Source: Sapria himalayana
Lineage: Eukaryota > Streptophyta > Magnoliopsida > Malpighiales > Rafflesiaceae
NCBI GenBank assembly: GCA_029783825.1
Contig: JAREIK010002969.1
Span: 1-64,000, forward strand
Direction of reading: 5' to 3'
Length of the DNA: 64,000 nt
Below the pieces are notes generated by a model. That model ran no database searches. It was not told the DNA's origin and saw only the letters and a list, made by a program, of their open reading frames with translations. The position numbers and the translations under genes are program-made. Positions 11,601 to 24,292 of the stretch are shown here, one piece after another. The first letter of the stretch is position 1. Each line of letters starts with the position of its first letter.

Positions 11601-12241
11601 ATAGTTATATTTTACATAATGTATAGCAATATAAATGGTAAAAATAATTATATCTTTAACTATATACATATTTATAACTATATGTGTATAACTATATATA
11701 AATATTTGTATAACTATGTAACACTCTATATAATTAAATATAACTATATTCGTAACTATATATACATATATGTATTCATATAATTAGATTTAAAATATTT
11801 GTTTATAACATTGTATATATTTATGTATAACTACTTATAACTACTTGTATGAATATATCTATATATAACTATATATTTAATTATATATAACTATTTATAA
11901 CTATATATATTATTTGTAAAATAATATATAACTATAAATAATTGTATCTTTACTATATGTATAACTTTAAAACTTTTATGCATAATTATATTTAAATATT
12001 AAATTTACAGCTATATTTAAAATATATTTTTATATAGTAGTATATAAAAAAATATTTTATTATATTTATACCAATACATTATTATATGTATAAATATATG
12101 AAATTAAATGAACAAATATATAAACCTACATGTATAAATATACATTTAACTATATGTGTAACTATATGTATAACCACTTGTAATAATATTTATATTAACA
12201 TGTATAACAACATACAACATTATGTTAACCTAAATGTGTAC

Positions 12242-12303
<62 letters not shown>

Positions 12304-15050
12304 ATAACTAAATAAATGTCTATATAATTATATATAACTATATTTCTAACTCTATATAATATATGTATTAATATAATTAAATCAAAATATTTTTTATAAC
12401 ATTATTTATATTTATGTATAACTACTTATAACTACTTGTATGAATATATCTATATATAACTATATGTTTAATTATATATAACTATTTATAACTATATATA
12501 TTATATGTAAAATAATATATGACTATAAATAATTGTATCTTACAATGTGTATAATATTAAAAGTTTTATGCATAATTATATTTTAATATTAAATTTACAG
12601 CTTATATTTAATATATATTTGTATATAGTTGTAATAAAAAAGTATTTTACTATATCTATGCCTATACATTACTATATGTATAAATATATAAAAATAAATG
12701 AACAAATATATTAACCTACATGTATAAATATATGATTAACTATATGTGTAGCTATATGTATAACCTCATGAAACAATATTTATAATTAAATCTATAACAA
12801 CATACAACATTATCTTGACTATATGTGTATAACTAAATATAAATATTTGTATTACTAAATAAATGTTTATATAATTATATATAACTATATTTGTAACTAT
12901 ATATACATATATGTATTAATATAATTAAATCAAAATATTTTTTTATAACGTTATTTATATTTATGTATAACTACTTATAACTACTTGTATGAATATATCT
13001 ATATATAACTATATGTTTAATTATATATAACTATTTATAACTAAATATATTATATGTAAAATAATAGTTGACTATAAATAATTATACGTAACAATGTGAA
13101 TAATATTATAAGTTTTATGCATAATTATATTTTAATATTAAATTTACAGCTTATATTTAATATATGTTTGTATATAGTAGTATATAAAAAAGTATTTTAC
13201 TATATCTATGCCTATACACTACTATATGTATAAATATACCTTTAGCTATATGTGTAACTATATGTATAACCACATGAAACAATATCTATAATTAAATGTA
13301 TAACAACATACAACATTATGTTAAATATATGTGTATAACTATATATATATTTTTATTACTAAATAAATGTTTATATAATTATATATAACTATATTTGTAA
13401 CTATATATACATATATGTATTAATATAATTAAATCAAATTATTTTTTTATAATGTTGTTTATATTTATGTATAACTACTTATAATACTTGTATGAATATA
13501 TCTATATATAACTATGTGTTTAATTTTATATAACTATTTATAACTATATATATTATATGTAAAATAATATATAACTATAAATAATTGTATCTTACTAAGT
13601 GTATAATTTTAAAAGTTTTATGCATAATTATATTTAAATATTAAATTTACAGCTTATATTTAATATATACTTTTATATAGTAGTATATAAAAAAGTATTT
13701 TACTATATATATACCTATAGATTATTATATTTATAAATATATAAAATTAAATGAACAAATATATAAACCTACATTTATAAATATATGTTTAACTATATTT
13801 GTAACTATTGTATAACTACATGTAACAATATTTATAATTACATGTATAACAACATACAACAACTTGTTAAACTATATGTGTATAACTATATATAAATATT
13901 TGTATATCTAAATAAATGTCTATATAATTATATATAACTATATTTGTAACTATATATATATATATATATTTTCATATAATTAAATCAAAATATTTGTTAA
14001 TACCATTGTATATATTTATGTATAACTACTTATAATTACTTGTATGAATATATCTATATATACCTATATGTTTGATTATATAAAACTATTTATAACTATA
14101 TATATTATATGTAAAATAATATATAACTATAAATAATTGTATCTTACTATGTGTATAACTTTAAAAGTTTTATGCATAATTATAATTAAATACTAAATTT
14201 ACAGCTTATATTTAATATATACTTTTATATAGTAGTATATAAAAAGTATTTTACTATATATATACCTATAAATTATTATATGTATAAAAATATAAAAATT
14301 AAATGAACAAATATATAAACCTACATTTATAAATATATGTTTAACTATATGTGTAACTATATGTATAACCACTTGTAACAATATTTATAATTACATGTAT
14401 AACAACATACAACATTATGTTAAACTATATGTGTATAACTATATATAAATATTTGTATATCTAAATAAATATCTATATAATTATATATACTTATATTTGT
14501 AACTATATATATATATATATATATATATTCATATAATTAAATCAAAATATTTGTTAATACCAATGTATATATTTATGTATAACTACTTATAATTACTTGT
14601 ATGAATATATCTATATATAACTATATGTTTGATTATATATAACTATTTATAACTATATATATTATATGTAAAATAATATATAACTATAAATAATTGTATT
14701 TTACAATGTGTAAACCTTTAAAAGTTTTATCCATAGTTATATTTATATATTAAATTTACAGCGTATATTTAATATATACTTGTATATAGTAGTATATAAA
14801 AATGTATTTTACTATATTTATACTTATACATTACTATATGTATAAATATATAAAATTAAATGAGCAAATATTATAAACCTACATGTATGAATATATGTTT
14901 AACTATATGTGTAACTATATTTATAATTATATGTATAACAACATACGACAATATTTTAAACTATATGTGTATAACTATATATAAATATTTGTATATCTAA
15001 ATAATTGGTTATATAATCATATATAACTATAATTAAAGATAATTGTATAT
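11600..15050. repeat. AT-rich tandem satellite, unit about 0.5-0.6 kb, six copies
   Basis: The anchor AACTACTTATAA followed by TACTTGTATGAATATATC recurs at 11829, 12420, 12969, 13473, 14024 and 14581, giving periods of 591, 549, 504, 551 and 557 bases. Each unit also has the ordered words TTTTATGCATAATTATA, AAATTTACAGC, AACAACATACAACATTATG and TATAACTATATATAAATATT. Units differ by short indels. A (TA)n run at 12245-12299 enlarges one unit. Reading frames inside it are low-complexity Tyr/Ile/Asn strings and are not genes. Confidence 0.85.
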
Positions 15051-15081
15051 GTTAAATAAAATGAATTTCTTTTAACTAGTT

Positions 15082-18000
15082 ATGCAAGACGATCGTGAAT
15101 GGATGTATAAAGGTCGAATAGTGAATGGAATGTTCTCTAATGGTTGAGGGGATAAAGTTGGTGAATTTGTTGAGTTTGCTCTGAGACATCCTGAGTGTGT
15201 GTATGGTGGTATACAAATAAGGTGTCCTTGCACATAAGTTAAATGTCAAAATAAAAAGTTTTTGATTGTTGAGACTGTGAAGATGCAAAATGATTTTGTG
15301 CCGGATTACTATGTTTGGATATACCATGGTAAGAATCAAGTCAACTAGAGGTGTTCATGTTCAGTATGGGTGTCAGTAAGTGAAACTGATCAGATGGTCT
15401 CAGATAATATTAATCACACTTCATACCATAAAATGGTTTTTGATGCTGCGGGTCCTGAATACAACTCGAATAAGGAACCCAATGTCGAGGCAAGGAATTT
15501 CTATGACATGATTAGAGCTAGAGACAAACCTGTATATGAGAGGAATTCTAAGCATACTCAACTTTCTGCAGCCGTGAAGATATTATAAATAAAGTGCAGA
15601 CAGATGTGTTCATAGGCATGGTTTGATGATATGTCTAAATTCATTCATGAATTGTTGTTAAAAGATAATCTGATGCCATTGGATTTTTACCGCACAAAGA
15701 AGTTAGTTAGATGCTTGGGATTATTCGTATAGGTCATTCATTACTATGTGAACAACTGTATGATATACTGGGGTGATGATAATGACCTTAGTAGTTGGAA
15801 AATATGTGTGCATGCTCGGTACAAGCAAAAAGTTAGGGATTCTAGAAATAGATTGTATATACGTAAGTTGAAGGCACGATATAAAAAGATGCGCTATTTT
15901 CCAATAACACCTAGGTTGTAGAGATTGTATGCATCAACCACTAAGCTAATGAAATGAGGTGGCATTCAGAGCATAATATGGAGGATGGTAAGATGTGTCA
16001 CCCTTCTGATGCCCCTGCTTGAAAATATTTGGATTGGTATTTTTTTGATTTTTCTTCTGAAGTTCGAAATATTAGGCTGGGTTTATTTGCTGATGGTTTT
16101 CATCCGTTTGGTCAATCTTGACAACAATATTCTTTGTGACCTATGGTGGTGACCCCGTATAATTTGCCTCCATACTTATGTATGAAGGAATAATTTATAT
16201 TTTTGACTATGTTAGTGCCAGGGCCTACGAATCCAAAGGGGAAGATAGATGTTTTTTTCCAGCCATTGATAGCGGAGTTGAAAAGTCTTTGGGGGTGTTG
16301 GGGTTCAAACTTATGATATTTCCAAATGGAAAAATTTTCATATGCGTGCTGCCCTCATGTGTACCATAAATGACATTTCAGCATATTATTCTATGATGTC
16401 TGGGTGGAGTACAACTGGTATGTTGGCATATCCACATTGTATGGAAGATTCTAATGCTTTTAGATTAATTAAGAGTGAAAAATAGTCATGGTTCGACAAT
16501 CTTAGGAAGTTTTTTCTTATTAATCATTCGTATCAACATAACACCAAAGACTTCATTAAGAATAATGTTACTAAACAATTTTTGGGGGTTAGATCTTTGG
16601 ATGATATTTTATAGGAATTGAATAATAGAGGCTTGAGGAAGGTGATAGATGTTGATGCAGAGGTTGTGAATACAGCTATATCTAAGACTTGTGGGTGGAA
16701 TAAGAGAAGTATTTTTTATGATTTTCCGTATGCGTGAATACTTGCTCAGGCACAATCTTGATGTTATGCATATCGAGAAAATATGTTTGAAAATATTTTC
16801 AATATAGTGTTTAACATTCTAGCGAAAACTAAGAACCCGTACAAGTCAAGAGATGAGTTGAATAAATATTATCATCATCCTCAATTTGAAAAAAAAAATT
16901 TTGTCACCAATAAATATTTTGATGTGCCATTTGTTCTAAATAAATCATAGAAGAAGGTTGTGTTGGAGTGGTTAAAAAAATTTAGATTTTCAGATGGGTA
17001 TGCTTCTAATCTGGGGAGATGTGTGGATGCGAAAAAACTTAAGATGTTTGATATGAAGAGTCATGATTGTCATGTATTCATGCAAAAGTTGTTTCCAATT
17101 ACTCTTCGAGAATTCCTACCTTATAGAATATGGGAACTGATACCTGAGATTTCTTTATTCTTCATGCAACTGACTTCTTCTTCATTGACTGATGAGGAGT
17201 TGAGGAATCAAGATGTAAAATTTTTGTTATCTTATGCAATCTTGAGAAAATCTTTCCTTCAAATTTTTTGACTAAATGGAACATCTTCCATTGCACTTGG
17301 CTTACGAAGCTAGGGTTGCTGGTCCTATCCATTATCGTTAGATGTATCCTCCAAAATGGTAATATTAATTCACTAAACCAATTCTTTTCCTATATATATA
17401 TTTTTATATACACAAACATGACTTGTAATTTTCAATAATCTTTTTGTAGATACTTGAAGAAAATAAAGCATATAATAATGAATAAGGCTTAGGTTGTGGG
17501 TTCTATATCAATAGGTTATATTATGGATGAGGCTGTAAAATTCACATCATTCTATTTCAAAGAATGAGATCCAACTCTTCCACTTAAGGAAAAGCAGATT
17601 GAGGTTTATCTTTATGACAATGTGGATAATGATATGTTTGAAATTTTCAAGTTCCCAACAAAGCAATTGGTGCTGAAGGGAAAAGGTATCTAGCAGACTA
17701 TGAATATACTGTAGCTCATCTATATGTCTTAATGAATTGTCTAGAGGTTCAACTATTTATTGAGTAAGTATATTTTAATAATCAAATGACATCTATCAAG
17801 CATTATTATTTACTAGTTCCTATCAATTATTTTTAATTTTTTTTAGTGATTTTGTTACAAATAAACGTAGAGTTTCCAAACATGAATGAAGAAGCTATTA
17901 ATAACGTGATGGAGCAAGAATTTCCATCATTTTTTGAAAAATACATATGTTTACTTATAATGAAAATAATAAAATAATTGTATTGTTCTCATAAAAATTT

Positions 18001-18793
18001 ATATTTGTAATCTAAACAATCCACTTAATTTTGATTACAGGTTCATAATCATGCAAATAAAATTTACAATTATTATCTTTGAATTATAGCACGATGTCCC
18101 CTAAAAGAGGTTAAAACGTATAATGGTTACTGTGTGAATGGTTTTAAATTTCACACTAAATCATATGGTAGTTACCAGGCAACAGACAATACAGGGGTAT
18201 ACATTAAATGATCCTTATATGATGAAACCAAATATGACTATTATGGGACTTTGATCGAAGTGATCGAGTTAGAATTTGAAGCCCTCATGGTTAAAAAAAC
18301 TATGTTATTCAAATGTGAATGGTTCGACCCAACACCACATGTTGGTATTGTTGTCCATCCTTGATATAAACTTTTTGATGTGCACGATAAAAAATGAGTC
18401 AACAAGTTTGAACTTTTTGTCTTAGCAGTATAAGCATCATAGGTTTATTATTGTAAATATCCAGGTCAGACCAATCTTAGAAAGGATTGGAAAGCTATGT
18501 GCAAGATAAAAGCAAGGGCTCAAATTGACATCCAAGCATCACCAAGTACTAATTTCATACAACTAGCTTTTCAAAATGATGAAAATGATGTTATAATCGA
18601 AGTTGTGGTGGGGGATGAAGACTTCATTTTAGTCGCATCTTCTGAGATGGATACAAGTGGGGATGTAGATGTTGATGAGAATTTAGTTGATTATGAGGAA
18701 TAAATGAGTGTTGAAGAGGAGTTTGAAAATGATGTTACTACATCTGAAGAAGAAGACGAACCAAATTTGGATAATTCTGATGAGAATGAGTAG
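15082..18793 (+). pseudogene. TNP2-like CACTA transposase, degenerate (CACTA-M)
   Basis: The start ATG at 15082 follows an acceptor-like TAACTAG. The N-terminal part matches the transposon-associated domain: DREWMYKGRIVNGMFSNG, FVEFALRHP, IRCPCT and DYYVWIYHGK (15085-15345). Then come MVFDAAGP, EPNVEARNFYDMIRARDK and HTQLSAAVKIL to 15588. The transposase core reads WFDDMSKFIHELLLKDN, VNNCMIYWGDDNDLS, KMRYFPITPRL, RLGLFADGFHPFGQS and PYNLPPYLCMKE, up to about 16740. A DUF4218-like part (16944-17340: WLKKFRFSDGYASNLGRCVD, KSHDCHVFMQKLFPITLREF) ends at an intron of 91 bp (17359-17449, GT..AG). After YLKKIK comes a DUF4216-like part (about 18100-18480: YYGTLIEVIELEFEAL, LFKCEWFDPTPHVG), then an acidic tail ending at 18793. 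Many in-frame stops and several frameshifts make it non-functional. Confidence 0.88.
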
Positions 18794-18868
18794 ACAGTGA
18801 GTTTTATGTTATTTTAATTATTAATTATTTTTGTTTTATTTTCATTGCCATATGTATTTTTTATAGAT

Positions 18869-20710
18869 ATGGCACGTGGATGAGGTAGAGGTAGCATGTT
18901 GCAAGGTTGTACGAGGTATGATATAGGTAGCATGACCTCAGGTATGCACGAAACTAGTAGAGGGTCATAGGTGGATGAGATGCCATAGTAGACAGAGAAC
19001 ATTGTGAATGTATCACAGCAACAACAATAGTTGTCTGATCCACAAATTGTCCTGAGATTTTGATGAATGATCAAGAGACGTGAGAGGAAGAAGAGGGAGA
19101 GGATGGAGATGTTGGAGAGTCTTCCTCAACACACCCTAAGATGAGACTCTCCCTATTGCTCAGTTTAATCCAATAATTGATAATCCGTAAGATATAAAAC
19201 TTAACAAATTATTTATCAATTTATTAATTTATTTCTTACTTGCTAATAAATTTTTTGTTATAGGGTGAAGTTAGAGTCGTCTGGTTCCATTTCAAGGGTT
19301 CTGAGGATAATTTTCAGTAAGTCCTTTAAACCTAATGGACATAATTGGAAGTCACTCACACTTAGAGATAATTGATGATTTGAAGAGAATTCAAGGTAAA
19401 TATTACTAGCTAAAAATTTTACATCTTTTAATATATTCTTTTGTTCATTGATTAAAAATTGTTTATTTATAATTGTAGAAAGTTTACAAATGGACACAAC
19501 CAAAAGAGGCGTTCAAAAGTGTGTTCTATAAATATGTTGCTAGTTGCTATAAAGACATTGTGTATGAGATTAAAGATAAATGGTTGAAGAAGAAAGAAAA
19601 AGATTTGAGTGCCCCTGATCATGTTTTAAAGGAGTAGTGGAGAAGATGAGAAGATCCGAATTATAGGAAGAGGTGTGATAAATAGAGAAGCAATCATCGT
19701 TCAAAGCGAGATGGGGAGGGTAGTGGCATGTCTACTCACACTTGTGGATCTTGCTGTATGCGTGAGCATGAACGAGCATTGATATTATTTCTAATTTATA
19801 CTTTTTATGTTTATTACTTTGTGAATTGTGTCAATTATGCCTAAATTTCATTTCTCATAAATTTTTTTTTCAATATAATTAACGTATGTATTGTGTGTAA
19901 TTAAAGACATGCAAAAAGAGAAAGAAGCCCAGTGCTCCTCGCTTTATCTGATACACACACACACACACACTAAGGCTCATGATGATCAAACTTTCATTGA
20001 TCAGAGATCTCGTGCAGCAAATGTAAGTTTAAATAAAAAATAATAATTTTTCTTTTTTTTTTGTTTTAATATAAATTGAAATGCTTTTCTCACATTTTTA
20101 TTAGGCAAGATATGAAAAAAATATTAGCTACTGTGACTCAAGCATATTCCCAGTCTACTTTAGGTTCATGTGATGGTGCAACAAGTTGTTCTCATTCACA
20201 ACTCCACCAGTTGATACGAATCATATTTGGTATGTGGTTGTTGATGACAAGGAGAAGATGCCCGTATATGGCATTGGTTCATCGACATCATCATTCTACT
20301 TGCATAGATGACGAGACTATGAAGTTGAATTTTCAGGACCAGTTTCGAATTTGTTCTCAAAGATAGAGAAATTTCAGGATGCAATGTGAAATTCGATATA
20401 GTTTCAGTTGGCCAATACCGAGCGACGCTTGATCGACTATGAGGATGATAGGGATAAGTTGCGCATGCATTTTGACTAGCTTACAAAGAAGTTTTAAGAA
20501 GGAGGATTGCGGTTCAACCCTGATGATCTACCTCGGATTATTCGGCCTAATGCTCCAGCTATAGCATCTACTCCATCACCTACAACAACACATGCAGTAA
20601 CTACATCAGGACTAGCAGCAGCAGAGACCTCTACCCCAGTACCCTACATCTCACTATGTGGACCAGAAACATTACAGCATAATGATTATCAAACTAGGTT
20701 GGATGATTAA
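18869..20710 (+). pseudogene. Ptta/En/Spm (TnpA-like) protein, degenerate (CACTA-M)
   Basis: The start ATG at 18869 lies just after a TTTATAG acceptor. Family blocks in order are MARG-stop-GRGSMLQGC, the KPNGHNWKSLTLRDN block (about 19325-19370), DIVYEIKDKWLKKKEKDLSA (about 19555-19615), HVYSHL/STHTCGSC (about 19730-19750), then KKPSAPRFI followed by a (CA)n run that reads as THTHTH (19952-19970). AHDDQTFIDQRSRAAN follows (about 19977-20020). A last exon starts after 20104 with RYEKILATVTQAYSQSTLG and ends PYISLCGPETLQHNDYQTRL at 20709. The role would be DNA binding at subterminal repeats and assisting transposition. Multiple stops and intron-like AT gaps are present. The neighbouring TNP2 pseudogene and order are typical. 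Confidence 0.75.
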
Positions 20711-20949
20711 GTGTATTACACATATTTTTTTCAATGCCTTAAACTTTGATTTTGGATTTTATTTTTTTATTTCTCTAGATATTTTTAATATATATATGCA
20801 GTATATATAGTTGTTTGCTAGACTTAATTGGATTTTTTTGTTGTGTTATCTATATATGTTTTTGCAGCAACTGCATTAAAATTAGAAGTTAATTGAATGT
20901 TTTTTATGTGTTATCCATTTTAGATTCTGTAGAAACTACTGCAAAAATA

Positions 20950-21719
20950 CAAAAAAAAATTTGGTCGGTAATTATCGACTGAATTGCGATCTAACCGACC
21001 AAAATTTTATATTATCAATGGTTGGTAAAAGGTCACCAAATGGTAGGTAATACTTTTGGAGATCAAGTACTGACCAATAATTTTAAAAAATTTTGGTCAA
21101 TTTTTTGTCGTAATTTTTTCAAATTTTACCGACCATCCTGTAACTATTTACGGATCTATTTCTTTTGGTCGAAAAATAGTTGGAATATCGTCGGGAATTA
21201 TTTATCGATAAATTATCTGTAAATTATCGGTAATTATTGACCATTTGGAGACCATTTACTGATGATAATATTTTTGGTCGAAAAATGGTTGGAATATAAT
21301 CAGATATTGGTTGTCAGTAATTGGACTCAAAATGGTATGTAATTACCGATCATTTTGAGACCATAAAATGACCAAGTGTTTTTGGTCAGAAAATTGTTAG
21401 AATTTAGTCGATAATTATTTGTTAGTGAATGATCTGTAAGTGGTCATTAATTACCGACCATTTAGAGACCATGTACTGACATAATTAATTTGGTAGAAAA
21501 TTGTCGGAATATAGTCGGTAAATGTTTGTTGGCAGATGATCAGTAAATGGTCAGTGATTTATCGGCCGACTAATTTTTTGCCAGTAAAAAATTTAGCAAC
21601 TAGCAAAATTATGACCAATGATTTTGGTCGGTAAATGGTTTCTATTTGGTTTATCGACAAAAAAAAGACAAAATTAGCTACCAAAAAATTGGTCGATAAT
21701 TCAGTGAATTTTAGTAGTG
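20950..21719. repeat. Right subterminal repeats and terminal repeat of CACTA-M
   Basis: Many copies of TGGTCGGTAATTA, TTACCGACCATTT, TTTTGGTCGAAAAATGG and GGTAATTATTGACC, ending at AATTTTAGTAGTG (21719). They mirror the left subterminal region in words and orientation. Confidence 0.85.
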
Positions 21720-21722
21720 CTT

Positions 21723-22086
21723 TTGATTATTCTTATTCATCTTATTCTTTGTATTCTTCTTATTTTTTCTCTTCTATTCTTCTTATTCTTATTATTCTTC
21801 TCATTCTTCTTTTTCTTCGTATTCTTCTTATTCTTCTTTTTCTTCGTATTCTTCGTATTTTTCGTATTCTTCATATTCTTCTTTTTCTTTGTATTCTTCT
21901 TTTTCTTTTTATTCTTCTAATTATTCTTATTCTTCTTATTCTACTTAGTATTCATTTTCTTCTTAATCTTCTAATTATTCTGATTCTTATTAGTTTTCTT
22001 ATTCATCTTATTCTTCTTATTTTGTATTCTTCTTGTTCTTTTTTTTCTTCTTATTTTTCAAAATTTTTTTGTTCCTCTAATTCTGC
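21723..22086. repeat. TTATTCTTC array, piece 2
   Basis: About 365 bases of TTATTCTTC-type sequence with CTTCGTATT and CTTTTTCTT variants, separating CACTA-M from CACTA-R. The Leu/Phe/Ile-rich frames across it are by-products of the repeat. Confidence 0.92.
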
Positions 22087-22089
22087 ATA

Positions 22090-23310
22090 CACTACAAAAA
22101 AATATTGATTTAGTGATGGAAATTTAGCTAGGGATCAATCCCTAGCTAAATTGCGAGGGATTAGCAAGGGAATAGCAAAAGATTTATTATTTCTTTTTGA
22201 AAAAAAGATAGCAACGAATTAGTAATAAAAAAAATTTTTGTAAATTTTGCTCAAGAAAAGCGGGGGATTTAGCTACGGATTTAGCGATAGATTATCAAAG
22301 GAAAATTTTCGTAAATTTTGCTCAAGAAAAGTGGGGATTTTAGCGACGTATTAGCGACAAAAAATTTGCATAAATTCTGCTGAACAAAAATGGGGAATTT
22401 AGTGAGGAATTTAGCGACGAAATATTCCTATCTAATAAAAGACTGAACTTAGCGATGAATTTAGCGACGGATTTAGCGACATATTTTTCCTCACTAAGAA
22501 AATTCGTAATTTAGTTATGGATTTAGCGATCGAATTTCCCTAGCTAATAAAATACGTAAATTAGCGACAGATTTAGTGACGGAATTTCTCTAGCAAATAA
22601 AATCCTTAATTTAGCGATGAATCTAGCTATGAAATTTCCCTAGTAAATAATATCATTGATTTAGCGATGGATTTTTTCTAGCTAATAAAATCCGTAATTT
22701 AGCTACAGATTTAGCAACGGATTTTTCATAGTTAATAAAATCTGTAATTTAGCTACAAATTTAGTGACGAATTTTTCCTAGCTAATAAAATTCGTGATTT
22801 AGCTACGGATTTAGTGACCAAATTTTCCTAGCTAATAAAATCCATAAATTAGCGACGAATTTAGTGACGGATTTTTCCTAGCTAATAAAATCGGTAATTT
22901 AGCTACGGAATTAACAGTGGATTTTCTCTAGCTAATAAAATTCGTAATTTAGCTATAGATTTAGCGATAGATTTTTCTTAGCTAAAAAATCCGTAATTTA
23001 GCTACGGAATTAGTGATAGGTTTTCCCAAGCTAATAAAATCCGTGATTTATCTACGGATTTAGTGACTGAATTTCTCTAGCTAATAAAATCTTAAAATTA
23101 GCGATGGATTTAGTAACGTATTTTCCTTGGATAATAAAATACTTAATTTAGCGACGGAATTTTCCTAGCTAATAAAATTTGTAATTTAGCGACAGATTTA
23201 GCGATTGATTTTTTCTAGCTAATAAAATTCATAATATAGCGACGGATTTTTCCTAGCTAATAAAATATGTAATTTACCTATGAATTTAGTGACAGAATTT
23301 CCTTATCCAA
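22090..23310. repeat. Left subterminal tandem repeats of CACTA-R, unit about 50 bp
   Basis: The word CTAGCTAATAAAATCCGTAA recurs with small changes about every 49-51 bases, for example near 22541, 22679, 22728, 22780, 22831, 22880, 22931, 22980, 23029, 23079, 23178, 23217 and 23258. Between them lie TTTAGCTACGGATTTAGCGA and GACGGATTTTTC variants. The first 350 bases have a more irregular form with GCTCAAGAAAAG. These are likely binding sites for the TnpA-type protein. Confidence 0.88.
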
Positions 23311-24252
23311 TATTTAATTATTTAATTATTATTTAATTATTATTAGTTTTAATATTTTATTTAATTTTGTTTATTAAATGTATGTTAATGGTCTATAGAT
23401 GAGCAATCCTTAAGGGATACATTCTCCTCATAAAATAATAAAAAAAATTATATTATAAATAAATACTTTTAATAATAAAAAAATAAAAAAATTCTATTAA
23501 AAATGACTAAAATAACTATTTTTATGATGTATTAATTTTTTAAAAAAGTATTCAAAAAATTTTTTTAAAATTTTAAATTACGAAACTTAAAAATTTGTAT
23601 TAAAGTAACATTAAATAATAAATTCAATAAGTATAATAATTTTTTCGATATTTTAAAAATTCAATTAACATATATTAAAATTTCTACTAATATAAATTTA
23701 AATTAATTTATTGTATAATAAAATAAAAAATATTTTGTAAAATATATAAATTGATGAACAAACTAGTAAAAATTAATATTATTATAAGTAAATAAAATTA
23801 TGATAATAGAAAACTGTTAAAGAAATAAATAATACAAATTTTGAAAATCTTGAAATATAATAAAAAGATAAGTTTTTTAATAAAGTTAAAAGAAAATAAA
23901 TTAATATTTATAAATAAATACATAGATGTTTGCTCTTACTAAAATTTATACGTATTAAACAATTGAGTAATATTTTTACTATTAGCTTTTAACATTAAGT
24001 TTTTATTAAAATAATAAATATAACTTTTTTAAATTATCTTATTACATTTAAGTAATTTTTTGAATTTTAAACATTATTAATGATATCAAATAATATGAAA
24101 TTTTATGCCTTTAAAATTATTTCATATTATTTAATTAATATTATAATAAAAAATTGTAAGGTGTTTGTTTTTCATTTGTACCTTGCTACACGCACATTAA
24201 TTTAGTTGAAAAAATTTTAATAGTAAATAAAATTAATGAGCATTTTTTATTT

Positions 24253-24292
<40 letters not shown>

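Larger units (their letters stand above)
9588..21719 (+). mobile_element. CACTA-M: complete 12.1-kb CACTA (En/Spm) transposon with TSD CTT
   Basis: The left end is CACTACTATAAATT at 9588 and the right end is AATTTTAGTAGTG ending at 21719, the inverted counterpart CACTACTAAAATT. Both ends are flanked by CTT (9585-9587 and 21720-21722), the 3-bp target duplication expected for this superfamily. Both flanks outside the duplication are TTATTCTTC array. The content in order is left subterminal repeats, leader region, AT-rich tandem satellite, TNP2 pseudogene, Ptta pseudogene and right subterminal repeats. The architecture is complete but both genes are broken, so movement would need proteins supplied from elsewhere. 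The terminal repeat and the ACCGACCA subterminal motif differ from CACTA-L and CACTA-R, so this is a different family. Confidence 0.95.

Noticed and set aside
11577..12307. Tyr/Ile/Asn-rich frames
   Set aside because: By-products of the AT satellite. They end in a (TA)n run.
22430..23310. CRISPR-like regular repeats
   Set aside because: The roughly 50-bp units are contiguous without unique spacers and lie at the end of a CACTA element, where subterminal repeats are expected.
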